Notes under the pieces: model-generated
Told to the model about the DNA's origin: nothing
The model's database searches: none
The model's input: only the letters and a program-made list of their open reading frames with translations
Shown: in pieces, positions 36,867 through 45,404 of the stretch
Layout of the letters: each line of letters opens with the position of its first letter
Numbering within the stretch: position 1 is the stretch's first letter
Position numbers and translations under genes: made by a program
Origin: Sphingomonadaceae bacterium
GTDB taxonomy: Bacteria > Pseudomonadota > Alphaproteobacteria > Sphingomonadales > Sphingomonadaceae
NCBI GenBank assembly: GCA_025359445.1
Contig: JANYGB010000038.1
Span: 1-64,000, forward strand
DNA length: 64,000 bases
Reading direction: 5' to 3'

Positions 36867-37649
36867 TCAGCGCGGAGCCATGCGGATGCCGCCGTCCAAA
36901 CGCACGTCCTCGCCATTGAAGTAGCCGTTCTCGATCATGCACAGTGCAAGGTTCGCGTATTCATCGGGAATGCCGAGCCGCTTGGGGTTGAGCACGGTCG
37001 AGGCGAGCGCATCGCGCACGTTCTGCGGGGCCCCGGCGAGCAGCGGGGTGTCGAAAATGCCCGGCAGGATGGTGTTGACGCGGATCTTTTCGTTGGCGAG
37101 ATCGCGCGCGATCGGCAGGGTCATGCCGACCACCCCGCCCTTCGACGCGGAATAAGCCGCCTGGCCCATCTGGCCGTCTTCGGCGGCGACCGAAGCGGTG
37201 TTGACGATCGCGCCGCGCTCGCCATCGTCCATCGGCTCCAGCGTAAGCATGCCCGCCGCCGATTTGGCGATGCAGCGGAAGGTGCCAACCAGATTGATCT
37301 GGACGATCCAGTTGAACGCATCCAGCGGGAAGTGCTTGATCGAGCCGTCTTCCTTCGAGCGGCTGGCGGTCTTGATTGCGTTGCCGGTGCCGGCGCAGTT
37401 GACCAGAATCCGCTCCTGCCCGTGAGCTTCGCGCGCCTTGGCGAACCCCGCATCGACCGAGGCGTCGTCAGTCACGTTGACCTCGCAGAACACCCCGCCG
37501 ATTTCAGCGGCGACGGCCTTGCCCTTTTCTTCCTGCAAGTCGAAAATCGCGACCTTGACCCCCTTGGCGGCAAGCTCGCGAGCGGTGGCGGCACCAAGGC
37601 CGGAAGCGCCGCCGGTGATCACTGCGGCGACGGTGTTATCAAGCTTCAT
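36867..37649 (-). CDS. SDR-family 3-hydroxyacyl-CoA dehydrogenase-like
   Basis: 260 residues. Short-chain dehydrogenase with cofactor motif GGASGLG (13-19), NCAGTG (84-89), and catalytic Ser153, Tyr166 and Lys170 in YSASK. The closing GEDVRLDGGIRMAPR and the inserted TASRSKEDGSIKHFPLDAF are typical of HSD17B10-like 3-hydroxyacyl-CoA dehydrogenases. Takes 3-hydroxyacyl-CoA to 3-ketoacyl-CoA with NAD+. It sits between the thiolase and the hydratase, fitting a beta-oxidation set. Confidence 0.92.
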   Translation of the reverse strand: MKLDNTVAAVITGGASGLGAATARELAAKGVKVAIFDLQEEKGKAVAAEIGGVFCEVNVTDDASVDAGFAKAREAHGQERILVNCAGTGNAIKTASRSKEDGSIKHFPLDAFNWIVQINLVGTFRCIAKSAAGMLTLEPMDDGERGAIVNTASVAAEDGQMGQAAYSASKGGVVGMTLPIARDLANEKIRVNTILPGIFDTPLLAGAPQNVRDALASTVLNPKRLGIPDEYANLALCMIENGYFNGEDVRLDGGIRMAPR

Positions 37650-37666
37650 TCAAACTCTCCTCTTTC

Positions 37667-37748
37667 GTCATCCCCGCGAAGGCGAGGATCGCTGGCCGTC
37701 TGGCGCAGCGGATTGTTGCCAGCGGTCCCCGGTCAAGCCGGGGACGAC
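37667..37748. repeat. Dispersed inverted repeat, copy 2
   Basis: Arms 37667-37695 and 37719-37748 resemble the element at 16924-17005; the right arms of the two copies are about 90% identical. Same overall size (82 bases). Lies between the SDR gene and the thiolase stop. The left arm carries the CATCCCCGCGAAGGCGAGGA form known from intergenic repeats in many proteobacteria. Confidence 0.85.
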
Positions 37749-37755
37749 GCGAAAA

Positions 37756-38928
37756 TTACACCATCTCGACAATCGTCACGTTGGCGACCCCGCCGCCTTC
37801 GCACATCGTCTGCAGACCGTATTTCTTGCCGCCCGCCTTGAGCGCGCCCAGCAAGGTTGCCATCAGCTTGGTGCCCGAAGCGCCAAGCGGATGGCCCAGC
37901 GCAATCGCGCCGCCGTTGACGTTAAGTTTCGCAGGGTCAGCGCCGGTGTGCTTGAGCCACGCGAGCGGGACCGAGGCGAACGCTTCGTTGACCTCGTACA
38001 TATCGATATCGCCGATCTTCATCCCGGCGCGGGACAATGCCTTGTCGGTGGCGAACAGCGGTTCCTCCAGCATGATCACCGGATCGCCGGCAGTCACAGT
38101 CAGCGTGTGGATGCGCGCGATCGGCGTGAGGTTGTATCGCTTCAATGCCTCTTCCGAGACCACCAGCACCGCCGACGCACCATCGCAGATCTGGCTCGAG
38201 GTTGCCGCGGTCAGCGCGCCGCCTTCGCTCAGCAGCTTGACCCCGGCAATGCCTTCAAAGGTCGCATCGAAGCGGATGCCTTCGTCCACGATGTGCATGG
38301 CCGCACCTTCGGGGGTTTCAATCGAAATCGGCACGATCTCGCCCGCAAAGGCACCCCGGTTGGTCGCGGCGATCGCCTTCTGATGGCTTTCGTAGGCAAA
38401 CCCGTCGAGGTCGTCCTTGGTCAGACCGTGCTTCTTGACGATCATCTCGGCCCCGGCGAACTGGGTCCAGCCCGGTCCCGGATAATTCTCGGCGATACCC
38501 GGCGAGCGCGAGCCGCCCATGCCTTCCTTGAGGAACAGCATGGTGGTCGCGCCCATCGGCACCCGGGTCATGCTTTCGACGCCAGCGGCAATCACCACAT
38601 CCTGCGAACCCGACATCACCGCCTGCGCGGCAAACTGGATCGCTTGCTGCGAGGAGCCGCACTGGCGGTCGATCGTCACAGCGGGGACCGACTGCGGGAG
38701 CACTTTCGAGGCGAGCACCGCGTTGCGCCCGACCTGATTGGCCTGTTCGCCGCCCTGCCCGACGCAGCCCATGATCACATCTTCGATTGCCGCCGGATCG
38801 ATCCCGCTGCGGATCACCAGTGCATCGAGCGTTGCTGCGGCAAGGTCGACCGGGTGGATCCCGGCCAGTTTTCCGCCGCGGCGTCCACCAGCGGTCCGCA
38901 CTGCATCGACAATATAGGCTACCGCCAT
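37756..38928 (-). CDS. Acetyl-CoA acetyltransferase family thiolase
   Basis: 390 residues from the ATG at 38928. Thiolase with nucleophile Cys90 (IDRQCGSSQQ), the catalytic His in GGAIALGHPLGASGTK and the second Cys in TMCEGGGVANV. The closing CEGGG with 'V' fits the bacterial acyl-CoA thiolases. Splits 3-ketoacyl-CoA with CoA. Head gene of the thiolase-SDR-hydratase block; an 18-bp palindrome lies 25 bases upstream of the start. Confidence 0.94.
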   Translation of the reverse strand: MAVAYIVDAVRTAGGRRGGKLAGIHPVDLAAATLDALVIRSGIDPAAIEDVIMGCVGQGGEQANQVGRNAVLASKVLPQSVPAVTIDRQCGSSQQAIQFAAQAVMSGSQDVVIAAGVESMTRVPMGATTMLFLKEGMGGSRSPGIAENYPGPGWTQFAGAEMIVKKHGLTKDDLDGFAYESHQKAIAATNRGAFAGEIVPISIETPEGAAMHIVDEGIRFDATFEGIAGVKLLSEGGALTAATSSQICDGASAVLVVSEEALKRYNLTPIARIHTLTVTAGDPVIMLEEPLFATDKALSRAGMKIGDIDMYEVNEAFASVPLAWLKHTGADPAKLNVNGGAIALGHPLGASGTKLMATLLGALKAGGKKYGLQTMCEGGGVANVTIVEMV

Positions 38929-39240
38929 GTTACGAGTCCTTTTGAAGCCCTGTTTAACCGAGCGATTAAAGAGCCGCGCAGGGCGCGTCAAGCGGCGAGC
39001 CGCGAACCGCATGCGGGCGGGCGCGTATGCCAAATGATGCTGTGACAATTTGAACACAAGCCCGACCGAAATGTCATGGGGAGCTTTTCGAGAATTGCCA
39101 GCCCGCGACACTTCTTTCAGGGTAGTTGCATCGGGCTACGCGTGCGGAGCCCTCGGCGGTTGAACGGTCCACACTGGTCAATCGCCAAAGAAACATACTT
39201 CCTCGCGTATTGTCGGGAGCGAAGATCAAGGGGCAACACA
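38929..39240. other. Divergent control region, thiolase / TonB receptor
   Basis: 312 bases with no convincing gene. It holds the palindrome at 38953-38970 near the thiolase start. The rest, up to the receptor ATG at 39241, should contain both promoters, but no clear -35/-10 pair could be picked by eye. Confidence 0.6.
38953..38970. promoter_or_regulatory. Palindromic candidate operator of the thiolase gene
   Basis: TTTAACCGAGCGATTAAA is an 18-bp palindrome, broken only at the sixth pair and the centre. It lies 25 bases before the thiolase start, the usual place for a TetR repressor site, and a TetR gene is in the same cluster. A related site is at 3159-3176. Confidence 0.5.
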
Positions 39241-42200
39241 ATGAATTTCATGCGTAAGTCAGCTTTGTCTGCCGCAACCTGCCTGCAGGGTGCAACTATC
39301 GCGGCAGCCTTGATTACCTTTGGCGGCGCCACCGCCGCACATGCACAAGCGACCGCACCGGCCGATTCGGCTGAGCAGTGCGTCGATGAGAACAACAACG
39401 GCGTTTGCGACAAGGACGAAAAGGGTGACATCGTTGTTACCGGTTCGCGCATCGGCCGGCCCACGCTTGAATCCGCGGTCCCGCTGACATCGGTAACCGT
39501 CGATGAAATTATGGGCACCGGCAAGACCTCGCTGGGCGATGCGCTCAACGATCTGCCTTCGCTGCGCTCGACTTTCAGCTCGGGCTCAACCGCGCGTAAC
39601 ATCTTTTCCAGTTCTGGCCTGAGCCTGCTCGATTTGCGCGGACTTGGCACTGACCGTACCCTGGTTTTGGTTAACGGCCGCCGCCACGTCACGTCCTCGC
39701 CAGGCGACAACGCATTCGACGTAAACACCATTCCAACCGATCTGGTCGAGCGGGTTGACATCGTCACCGGCGGCAATTCGGCCGTTTACGGTTCGGACGC
39801 GGTAGCCGGCGTCGTCAACTTTATCCTGAAGCGCGATTACGATGGCTTCGGAATACGCGGCCAGTCTGGTATTTCTTCGCGCCACGATCGCGGTACCGGC
39901 TTTCTTTCGGCTGTTTATGGCAAGAATTTCGCTGACGGCCGCGGTAACATCGCCATCGCTGGCGAATATACCTACCAGCAAGCGCTATATGCCAACCAGC
40001 GCGACAGCCTGACAGGTGCATACAGCGGTCGCTGCCAGTTTCAGTTAACCGACGTCACCGCCGGCGAGCCAGCCGCAGGCGATGGCATTTTTGACACCAC
40101 CTTCCTGTGCGGAATCAAGAACTCCACAATTTCGGATGGCGGCACTGTTGCTGCGATTGATCCTAGCAGCTCGCTTAAGCGCCGCTTCCTGCGCTTCGAC
40201 GAAGCCGGCAACATCTTTATTGATACACCGACCTTGGGCTTCTCGAGCGTTGGCTCGGGCAACCAGCAGGGCGGCAAGGGATCGACGCTGTTTGGAACGG
40301 GCCAACTGTTGGCCCAGGTACAGCGCTATTCGTTCAACATGTTGGCGCATTATGACATCTCCGATGCTTTGACCCCGTTCGTCGAAGCCAAATATGTGCG
40401 CACGGATTCGTTTGGCGAAGGCCAGCCGAGCTTCTTTACCAGCGTACCGGGCACGCTTGGCGGTCCGCCAATCACTTGCGACAACGGCTTCCTCTCGTCG
40501 CAAGCGCTCGACACATTGCGCGCTAACGGCCGCTGCGCCCTGACGATCGCCGGAACCACGATCCCGGGCAGCACCACGCTACGCGGTTCGCCGGCGACAA
40601 CCCTGCCGCTGGCCCGCTTCAACACCGATTTTGGCGGCCGCATCGGTCAGACCCGCCGTGAAACCTACCGCATCGTTGGCGGTATTCGCGGTGATTTCAA
40701 TCAGGATTGGAACTACGAACTCGCGCTGAACTATGGCAAGTTCAAGGGCCATACCGACAGCCGCAACAACCTGTATCTGTTCGATATCAATGGTAATCCT
40801 GCTGGTTTTAACGTTGCGGTCGATGCCATAATCGCTCCTGCCGGGTTCGCCGGAACCAACTTCGTGCTCAACTCTGCGGGTCAAAAGGTGATCTGCCGGG
40901 TCAATGCGACCACCAATGCGGCTCCTGGTTGCTTGCCGGTCAACGTTTTCGGGCAGAATCAGAACAGCGCAGCGGTGCTCAGTTCGATCCACCGCAACGG
41001 GACGATCAACGAAGACGCGTCGCAGTTCATCGCGTCGGCAAACGTCGGCGGCGATTTCTCGCAACTGTTCAGCCTCCCAGGCGGACCGATCGCCTTCGCA
41101 TTGGGTGCGGAATACCGCGAAGAAAAAGGCAGTTCGCGGATTGACGCCCTGTCAGCCAGCGGCGGTACGTTCCTCAACGCGCTTTCGGACTTCTGCTTGC
41201 CCGAGAACAAGACCGATGCTTGCCCTGACAAGCTGACGGTCAAGGAAGCCTACGGAGAAATCTACTTTCCGCTGCTCAAGGATGTTCCGTTCTTCCATGA
41301 ACTGAGCGTCAATGGAGCGGGACGCGTCTCGCGCTATAACAACTCGACTGGGACAGTTTACGCCTGGAACGTTCAGGGCATCTGGTCTCCGGTATCGGAT
41401 ATCCGCTTCCGCGCCGCTTACGCGACTTCGGTCCGTGCCCCGACCCAGTCCGACTTGTTCACTGCGCCGTTCCAGAACTTCGCCAGCATCGCCGACCCGT
41501 GCGATACCGGCAACTATACGCCAGGTACTACGCGGGCCACCAACTGCGCAGCCGCAGGCGTTCCTACCACGGCCAATGCCGCTGTCGTTGCAGCATGCGC
41601 CTCGACCTCGAATACGCTGGCCTTGGGTGATCCGTTCCGGAACTGTGTGGCTCGCTCGCAAACGTTGCCATACAGCTCGGGCGGTAATCCCTTCCTGTTG
41701 GCCGAACGCGGCAAGAGCGTCACCCTGGGCATGGTTTTGGAACCGCACTGGATCCCGGGCCTTAACCTGACGATCGATTTCTATGACATCAAGGTCAAGA
41801 ATCTGATCGCCTCGGTGAGCCCGCAGACCATCCTCAACCTGTGCTATGACAGCACTACGGGCCTCAGCAACTCATACTGCGCCACAGTCAACCGCGATCC
41901 TGCAACAGGTCTGTTCAGAGATCCGCTGGCGATCAGCGGCGGTGTTAACTTCGCGAAGCAGCATACCCAGGGTGTGGACGTCGACATCTCTTACCGGCAC
42001 ACCTTCGGTAACGGTGACAAGCTGGTTGTTCGCGGCATCGCAACGCGCGTGTCAGCACTCGATAACTTCGTGAATCCGCTGCTTCCGAATGAGCCGAACC
42101 GCCAGCTTAGCGAACTGGGCGACCCGCAGTTTGCTGCCAATCTGCAATTCTCGTACGATTTCGGTCCGGTCTCGATACTCTACAACATGCGCTACCTTGG

Positions 42201-42570
42201 TAAGCAGACCATCGGTGCGTACGAAACTCAGAACCCGTATTTCACCACTTGCCCCGCGACCGGGGCGAATGCCGGGATCACGCCAAATACTGGCGGGCCC
42301 CTGAACGGCGCGGCAGTGCCGTGCACCGGTGGGACGATTGTTAAAGTTCCCGCGAACAACTTGGATGCTTTCCCGGTCGTGTTCTATCCGCAGATCATCT
42401 ATCAGGATGTGCGGGTCAGTTTCCAGATTGAGAAGAAGTTCAACTTCTACGTGGGCGTCAACAACTTCATGGATACCAAGCCGCCGTATGGCGATCTGGG
42501 CAACGTGTCGGGGAGCCCGTACGACAGCTTCGGTCGTTACTTCTTTGCGGGCTTTGAGGCTAACTTCTAA
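39241..42570 (+). CDS. TonB-dependent receptor
   Basis: 1109 residues. Signal peptide ending at about AAHAQ (36), a Cys-bracketed acidic stretch CVDENNNGVCDKDEKG that looks like a calcium-binding loop, then a plug domain starting DIVVTGSRI (about 65-215) and the beta-barrel to the final FAGFEANF. The last residue is Phe, as required for barrel assembly. Receptors of this size and with the 'GSRIGRPTLESAVPLTSV' lead are abundant in sphingomonads and take up large substrates of unknown nature. Monocistronic: promoter region upstream, perfect terminator downstream. No adjacent regulator or enzyme names its substrate. Confidence 0.94.
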   Translation: MNFMRKSALSAATCLQGATIAAALITFGGATAAHAQATAPADSAEQCVDENNNGVCDKDEKGDIVVTGSRIGRPTLESAVPLTSVTVDEIMGTGKTSLGDALNDLPSLRSTFSSGSTARNIFSSSGLSLLDLRGLGTDRTLVLVNGRRHVTSSPGDNAFDVNTIPTDLVERVDIVTGGNSAVYGSDAVAGVVNFILKRDYDGFGIRGQSGISSRHDRGTGFLSAVYGKNFADGRGNIAIAGEYTYQQALYANQRDSLTGAYSGRCQFQLTDVTAGEPAAGDGIFDTTFLCGIKNSTISDGGTVAAIDPSSSLKRRFLRFDEAGNIFIDTPTLGFSSVGSGNQQGGKGSTLFGTGQLLAQVQRYSFNMLAHYDISDALTPFVEAKYVRTDSFGEGQPSFFTSVPGTLGGPPITCDNGFLSSQALDTLRANGRCALTIAGTTIPGSTTLRGSPATTLPLARFNTDFGGRIGQTRRETYRIVGGIRGDFNQDWNYELALNYGKFKGHTDSRNNLYLFDINGNPAGFNVAVDAIIAPAGFAGTNFVLNSAGQKVICRVNATTNAAPGCLPVNVFGQNQNSAAVLSSIHRNGTINEDASQFIASANVGGDFSQLFSLPGGPIAFALGAEYREEKGSSRIDALSASGGTFLNALSDFCLPENKTDACPDKLTVKEAYGEIYFPLLKDVPFFHELSVNGAGRVSRYNNSTGTVYAWNVQGIWSPVSDIRFRAAYATSVRAPTQSDLFTAPFQNFASIADPCDTGNYTPGTTRATNCAAAGVPTTANAAVVAACASTSNTLALGDPFRNCVARSQTLPYSSGGNPFLLAERGKSVTLGMVLEPHWIPGLNLTIDFYDIKVKNLIASVSPQTILNLCYDSTTGLSNSYCATVNRDPATGLFRDPLAISGGVNFAKQHTQGVDVDISYRHTFGNGDKLVVRGIATRVSALDNFVNPLLPNEPNRQLSELGDPQFAANLQFSYDFGPVSILYNMRYLGKQTIGAYETQNPYFTTCPATGANAGITPNTGGPLNGAAVPCTGGTIVKVPANNLDAFPVVFYPQIIYQDVRVSFQIEKKFNFYVGVNNFMDTKPPYGDLGNVSGSPYDSFGRYFFAGFEANF

Positions 42571-42596
42571 GGCGCTTTGCCAGCTGCAAACAAAGC

Positions 42597-42628
42597 AGGG
42601 CGGCGTGGGCAACCACGCCGCCCTTTTT
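42597..42628 (+). terminator. Rho-independent terminator of the TonB receptor gene
   Basis: Perfect 12-bp stem, 42597-42608 with 42613-42624, loop GCAA, then TTTTT. It lies 26 bases after the stop. Confidence 0.95.
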
Positions 42629-42644
42629 CTGTTCGTCCCCCTTG

Positions 42645-42692
42645 GGGGAGGGGGACCAGCGCAGCTGGTGGCGGGGCATGGTCCCCCTCCCC
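42645..42692. repeat. GC-rich inverted repeat
   Basis: GGGGAGGGGGACCA (42645-42658) and its exact complement (42679-42692) flank 20 bases that contain CAGCTG. It lies between the receptor terminator and the clpB stop and looks like another dispersed intergenic repeat; it could also help end clpB transcription. Confidence 0.8.
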
Positions 42693-42706
42693 ATGCCGGG
42701 TAGGAA

Positions 42707-45286
42707 TTACCCCACCGCCATCGTCAGTGCACCGTCACCTTCGCCGACCTGCACGGTGCTGCCATCGGGCACTTCCCCGCGCAGCAGCATCTCGGCCAGC
42801 GGATCCTGCAGATACCGCTGCACCGCGCGCTTCAATGGCCGCGCGCCGTACACCGGATCGTAGCCGACCCGCCCAAGCCAGCGTTTAGCCGCATCGGTCA
42901 GTTCGATCACGATCTTGCGGTCCTTGAGCAATTTCTGCACCCGTCCGACCTGAATCTCGACGATCGGGGCCATGTGGTCCTGGCCAAGCCGGTGGAACAG
43001 AATGATTTCGTCCAACCGGTTAAGGAATTCAGGCCGAAAATGCCCGCGCACGGCCTCCATCACCTGCGGTTCGACCGCCGCGACGTCCTGCCCCTCCTCA
43101 AGATTGGCGAGGTACTGGCTGCCCAGGTTTGAGGTCAGGATGATCAGCGTGTTGGTGAAATCAACCTGCCGCCCCTGCCCGTCGGTCAGGCGGCCGTCAT
43201 CGAGCACCTGGAGGAGCACGTTGAACACATCAGGATGCGCTTTCTCGACCTCGTCGAATAGCACCACCTGATAAGGCCGCCGCCGCACCGCCTCGGTCAG
43301 CACCCCGCCCTCGTCGTAACCGACATAGCCGGGAGGCGCACCGATCAAGCGGCTGACCGCGTGCTTCTCCATGAACTCGCTCATGTCGATCCGCACCATC
43401 GCGCTGTCGTCGTCGAACAGGAACCCGGCGAGCGCTTTGGTCAGTTCGGTCTTGCCGACACCCGTGGGGCCGAGGAACAGGAACGAACCCAAGGGCCGGT
43501 TCGGATCCTGCAGCCCGGCGCGCGCGCGGCGCACCGCTTTTGAAACGGCGATTACCGCGTCTTGCTGCCCGATTACGCGTTTTCCGATGGTCTCTTCCAT
43601 CTTGAGCAACTTCTCACGCTCACCCGCCATCATCCGGTCAACCGGGATTCCGGTCCATTTGCTCACCACCGAGGCGATGTCGTCTGCGGTGACTTCTTCG
43701 CGCAGCAAGGCGTTGACCGAGGCGCCCTGGGCCTCGCCAAGTTGTTTCTCCAGCTCGGGAATCCGCCCGTAAGACAACTCGCCCGCCTTGCCCAAATCGC
43801 CGCTGCGCTGGGCTTGCTCAAGCTCGAGCCGAGCGTGATCGAGCGCTTCCTTGATCTTGGCTTCGGCGGCAATCTTGTCGCGCTCACCCTGCCACCGCAC
43901 CGTAAGCACGGCGGATTGTTCTTCTAGCCCGGCCAATTCCCCGCGCAGCGCGGCCAGCCGATCCTTGCTCGCCGCGTCGCTTTCCTTGGCGAGCGCCATT
44001 TCCTCGATCTTGAGCTGCATGATCCGCCGGTCGAGCACCTCGATCTCTTCGGGCTTGCTCTCTACTTCCATGCGGATGCGGCTCGCTGCCTCGTCCATCA
44101 GGTCGATCGCCTTGTCGGGCAGAAAACGGTCGGCAATGTAGCGCTGGCTGAGCGTGGCGGCGGCGACGATCGCATTGTCGGCAATCCGCACGCCGTGGTG
44201 CAGCTCATACTTTTCCTTAAGACCGCGCAGGATCGAGATTGTATCCTCGACCGTCGGCTCGCCCACGAACACCGGTTGGAAGCGGCGTTGCAGCGCCGGG
44301 TCCTTCTCGATGTATTTCTGGTATTCATCAAGCGTGGTCGCGCCGATGCAATGCAATTCTCCGCGCGCCAAAGCGGGCTTCAAAAGGTTCGAGGCGTCCA
44401 TCGAACCTTCGGAGGCACCCGCGCCGATCAGCGTGTGCATCTCGTCGATGAACAGGATGATTTCGCCTTCAGCACCCTTCACTTCGTCGAGCACAGCCTT
44501 GAGCCGGTCCTCGAACTCGCCGCGGTACTTGGCCCCCGCGATCAGCGAGCCCATGTCGAGCGACATCAGGCGGCGGCCCTTGAGGCTGTCGGGCACGTCG
44601 CCATTGGCGATGCGCAGCGCGAGGCCCTCGGCGATGGCGGTTTTGCCGACGCCAGGCTCGCCGATCAGCGCCGGGTTGTTCTTCGTCCGCCGGGCGAGAA
44701 TCTGGATCGTGCGGCGGATTTCTTCGTCGCGCCCGATCACCGGATCAAGTTTGCCGTCGCGCGCCGCTTGCGTCAGATCGCGGGCATATTTCTTCATGGC
44801 TTCATAGGCGTTTTCCGCGCCAGCGCTGTCGGCAGTGCGACCGCCGGTGACCTCCTGGATCGCAGCTTCCAAGGCTTTGGCATCGACCCCAGCGGCCTTG
44901 AGCGCCTGTCCCGCTGGATTGGTGGTGCCGAGTGCGAGCGCCTGCAGCATCCGCTGGACCGAGACGAAGCTGTCTCCGGCTTTGGCTGAAAGCTGTTCGG
45001 CGCTGTCGAGCAGGCGCACCGCATCGTTCTCAAAACCGGGAGCCGCCTGCGCGCCGCTGCCCGACACGCCCGGGATCTTGCCCAGCGCCTTGTCGATCGC
45101 AGCTTGGGCAAGCTGCACATTGCCCCCGGCGCGCGCAATCAGCCCCGCCGCCATGCCCTCGCTGTCCTCGAGCAGGGCTTTGAGAATGTGTTCAGGGGTA
45201 ATCCGCTGGTGGTTCATGCGGATCGCGACGGTCTGCGCGCTTTGCAGAAATCCCTTGGCGCGGTCGGTGAATTTCTCGAGGTTCAT
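42707..45286 (-). CDS. clpB: Chaperone ClpB (Hsp100 disaggregase)
   Basis: 859 residues from the ATG at 45286. N-terminal Clp repeat domain ([32 protein letters not shown]), first AAA with Walker [14 protein letters not shown], the coiled-coil middle domain (about 405-525), second AAA with [13 protein letters not shown] and the C-terminal D2-small domain. No ClpP-binding IGF/L loop, as expected for ClpB. Works with DnaK to free proteins from aggregates. A heat-shock-type promoter is proposed at 45316-45343. Confidence 0.97.
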   Translation of the reverse strand: MNLEKFTDRAKGFLQSAQTVAIRMNHQRITPEHILKALLEDSEGMAAGLIARAGGNVQLAQAAIDKALGKIPGVSGSGAQAAPGFENDAVRLLDSAEQLSAKAGDSFVSVQRMLQALALGTTNPAGQALKAAGVDAKALEAAIQEVTGGRTADSAGAENAYEAMKKYARDLTQAARDGKLDPVIGRDEEIRRTIQILARRTKNNPALIGEPGVGKTAIAEGLALRIANGDVPDSLKGRRLMSLDMGSLIAGAKYRGEFEDRLKAVLDEVKGAEGEIILFIDEMHTLIGAGASEGSMDASNLLKPALARGELHCIGATTLDEYQKYIEKDPALQRRFQPVFVGEPTVEDTISILRGLKEKYELHHGVRIADNAIVAAATLSQRYIADRFLPDKAIDLMDEAASRIRMEVESKPEEIEVLDRRIMQLKIEEMALAKESDAASKDRLAALRGELAGLEEQSAVLTVRWQGERDKIAAEAKIKEALDHARLELEQAQRSGDLGKAGELSYGRIPELEKQLGEAQGASVNALLREEVTADDIASVVSKWTGIPVDRMMAGEREKLLKMEETIGKRVIGQQDAVIAVSKAVRRARAGLQDPNRPLGSFLFLGPTGVGKTELTKALAGFLFDDDSAMVRIDMSEFMEKHAVSRLIGAPPGYVGYDEGGVLTEAVRRRPYQVVLFDEVEKAHPDVFNVLLQVLDDGRLTDGQGRQVDFTNTLIILTSNLGSQYLANLEEGQDVAAVEPQVMEAVRGHFRPEFLNRLDEIILFHRLGQDHMAPIVEIQVGRVQKLLKDRKIVIELTDAAKRWLGRVGYDPVYGARPLKRAVQRYLQDPLAEMLLRGEVPDGSTVQVGEGDGALTMAVG

Positions 45287-45315
45287 TTGGTGTATCAGCC
45301 TCCTGTCACACCCGA

Positions 45316-45343
45316 AGATAGTGTTGCGTATTGGCAACACAAG
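45316..45343 (-). promoter_or_regulatory. Possible RpoH (sigma-32) promoter of clpB
   Basis: On the minus strand, CTTGTG (45343-45338) and CTATCT (45321-45316) are 16 bases apart, close to the alphaproteobacterial heat-shock pattern (CTTG ... CTAT-T). It ends 30 bases before the clpB ATG. Inferred from the consensus only. Confidence 0.45.
45321..45340. promoter_or_regulatory. Perfect palindrome in the clpB/acylase control region
   Basis: GTGTTGC (45321-45327) and GCAACAC (45334-45340) are exact complements with GTATTG between. It lies inside the spacer of the proposed clpB promoter, so a bound protein could block it; the divergent acylase gene starts 64 bases away. Confidence 0.4.
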
Positions 45344-45404
45344 GGGCACTTGCTGTATTCGGTAAAGGAAGGCTACCACAAGCGCACAGGGAGAACGATT
45401 GATC

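Noticed and set aside
37438..39045. Plus-strand open frame of 535 codons over the thiolase gene
   Set aside because: Antisense shadow; no start site or family match.
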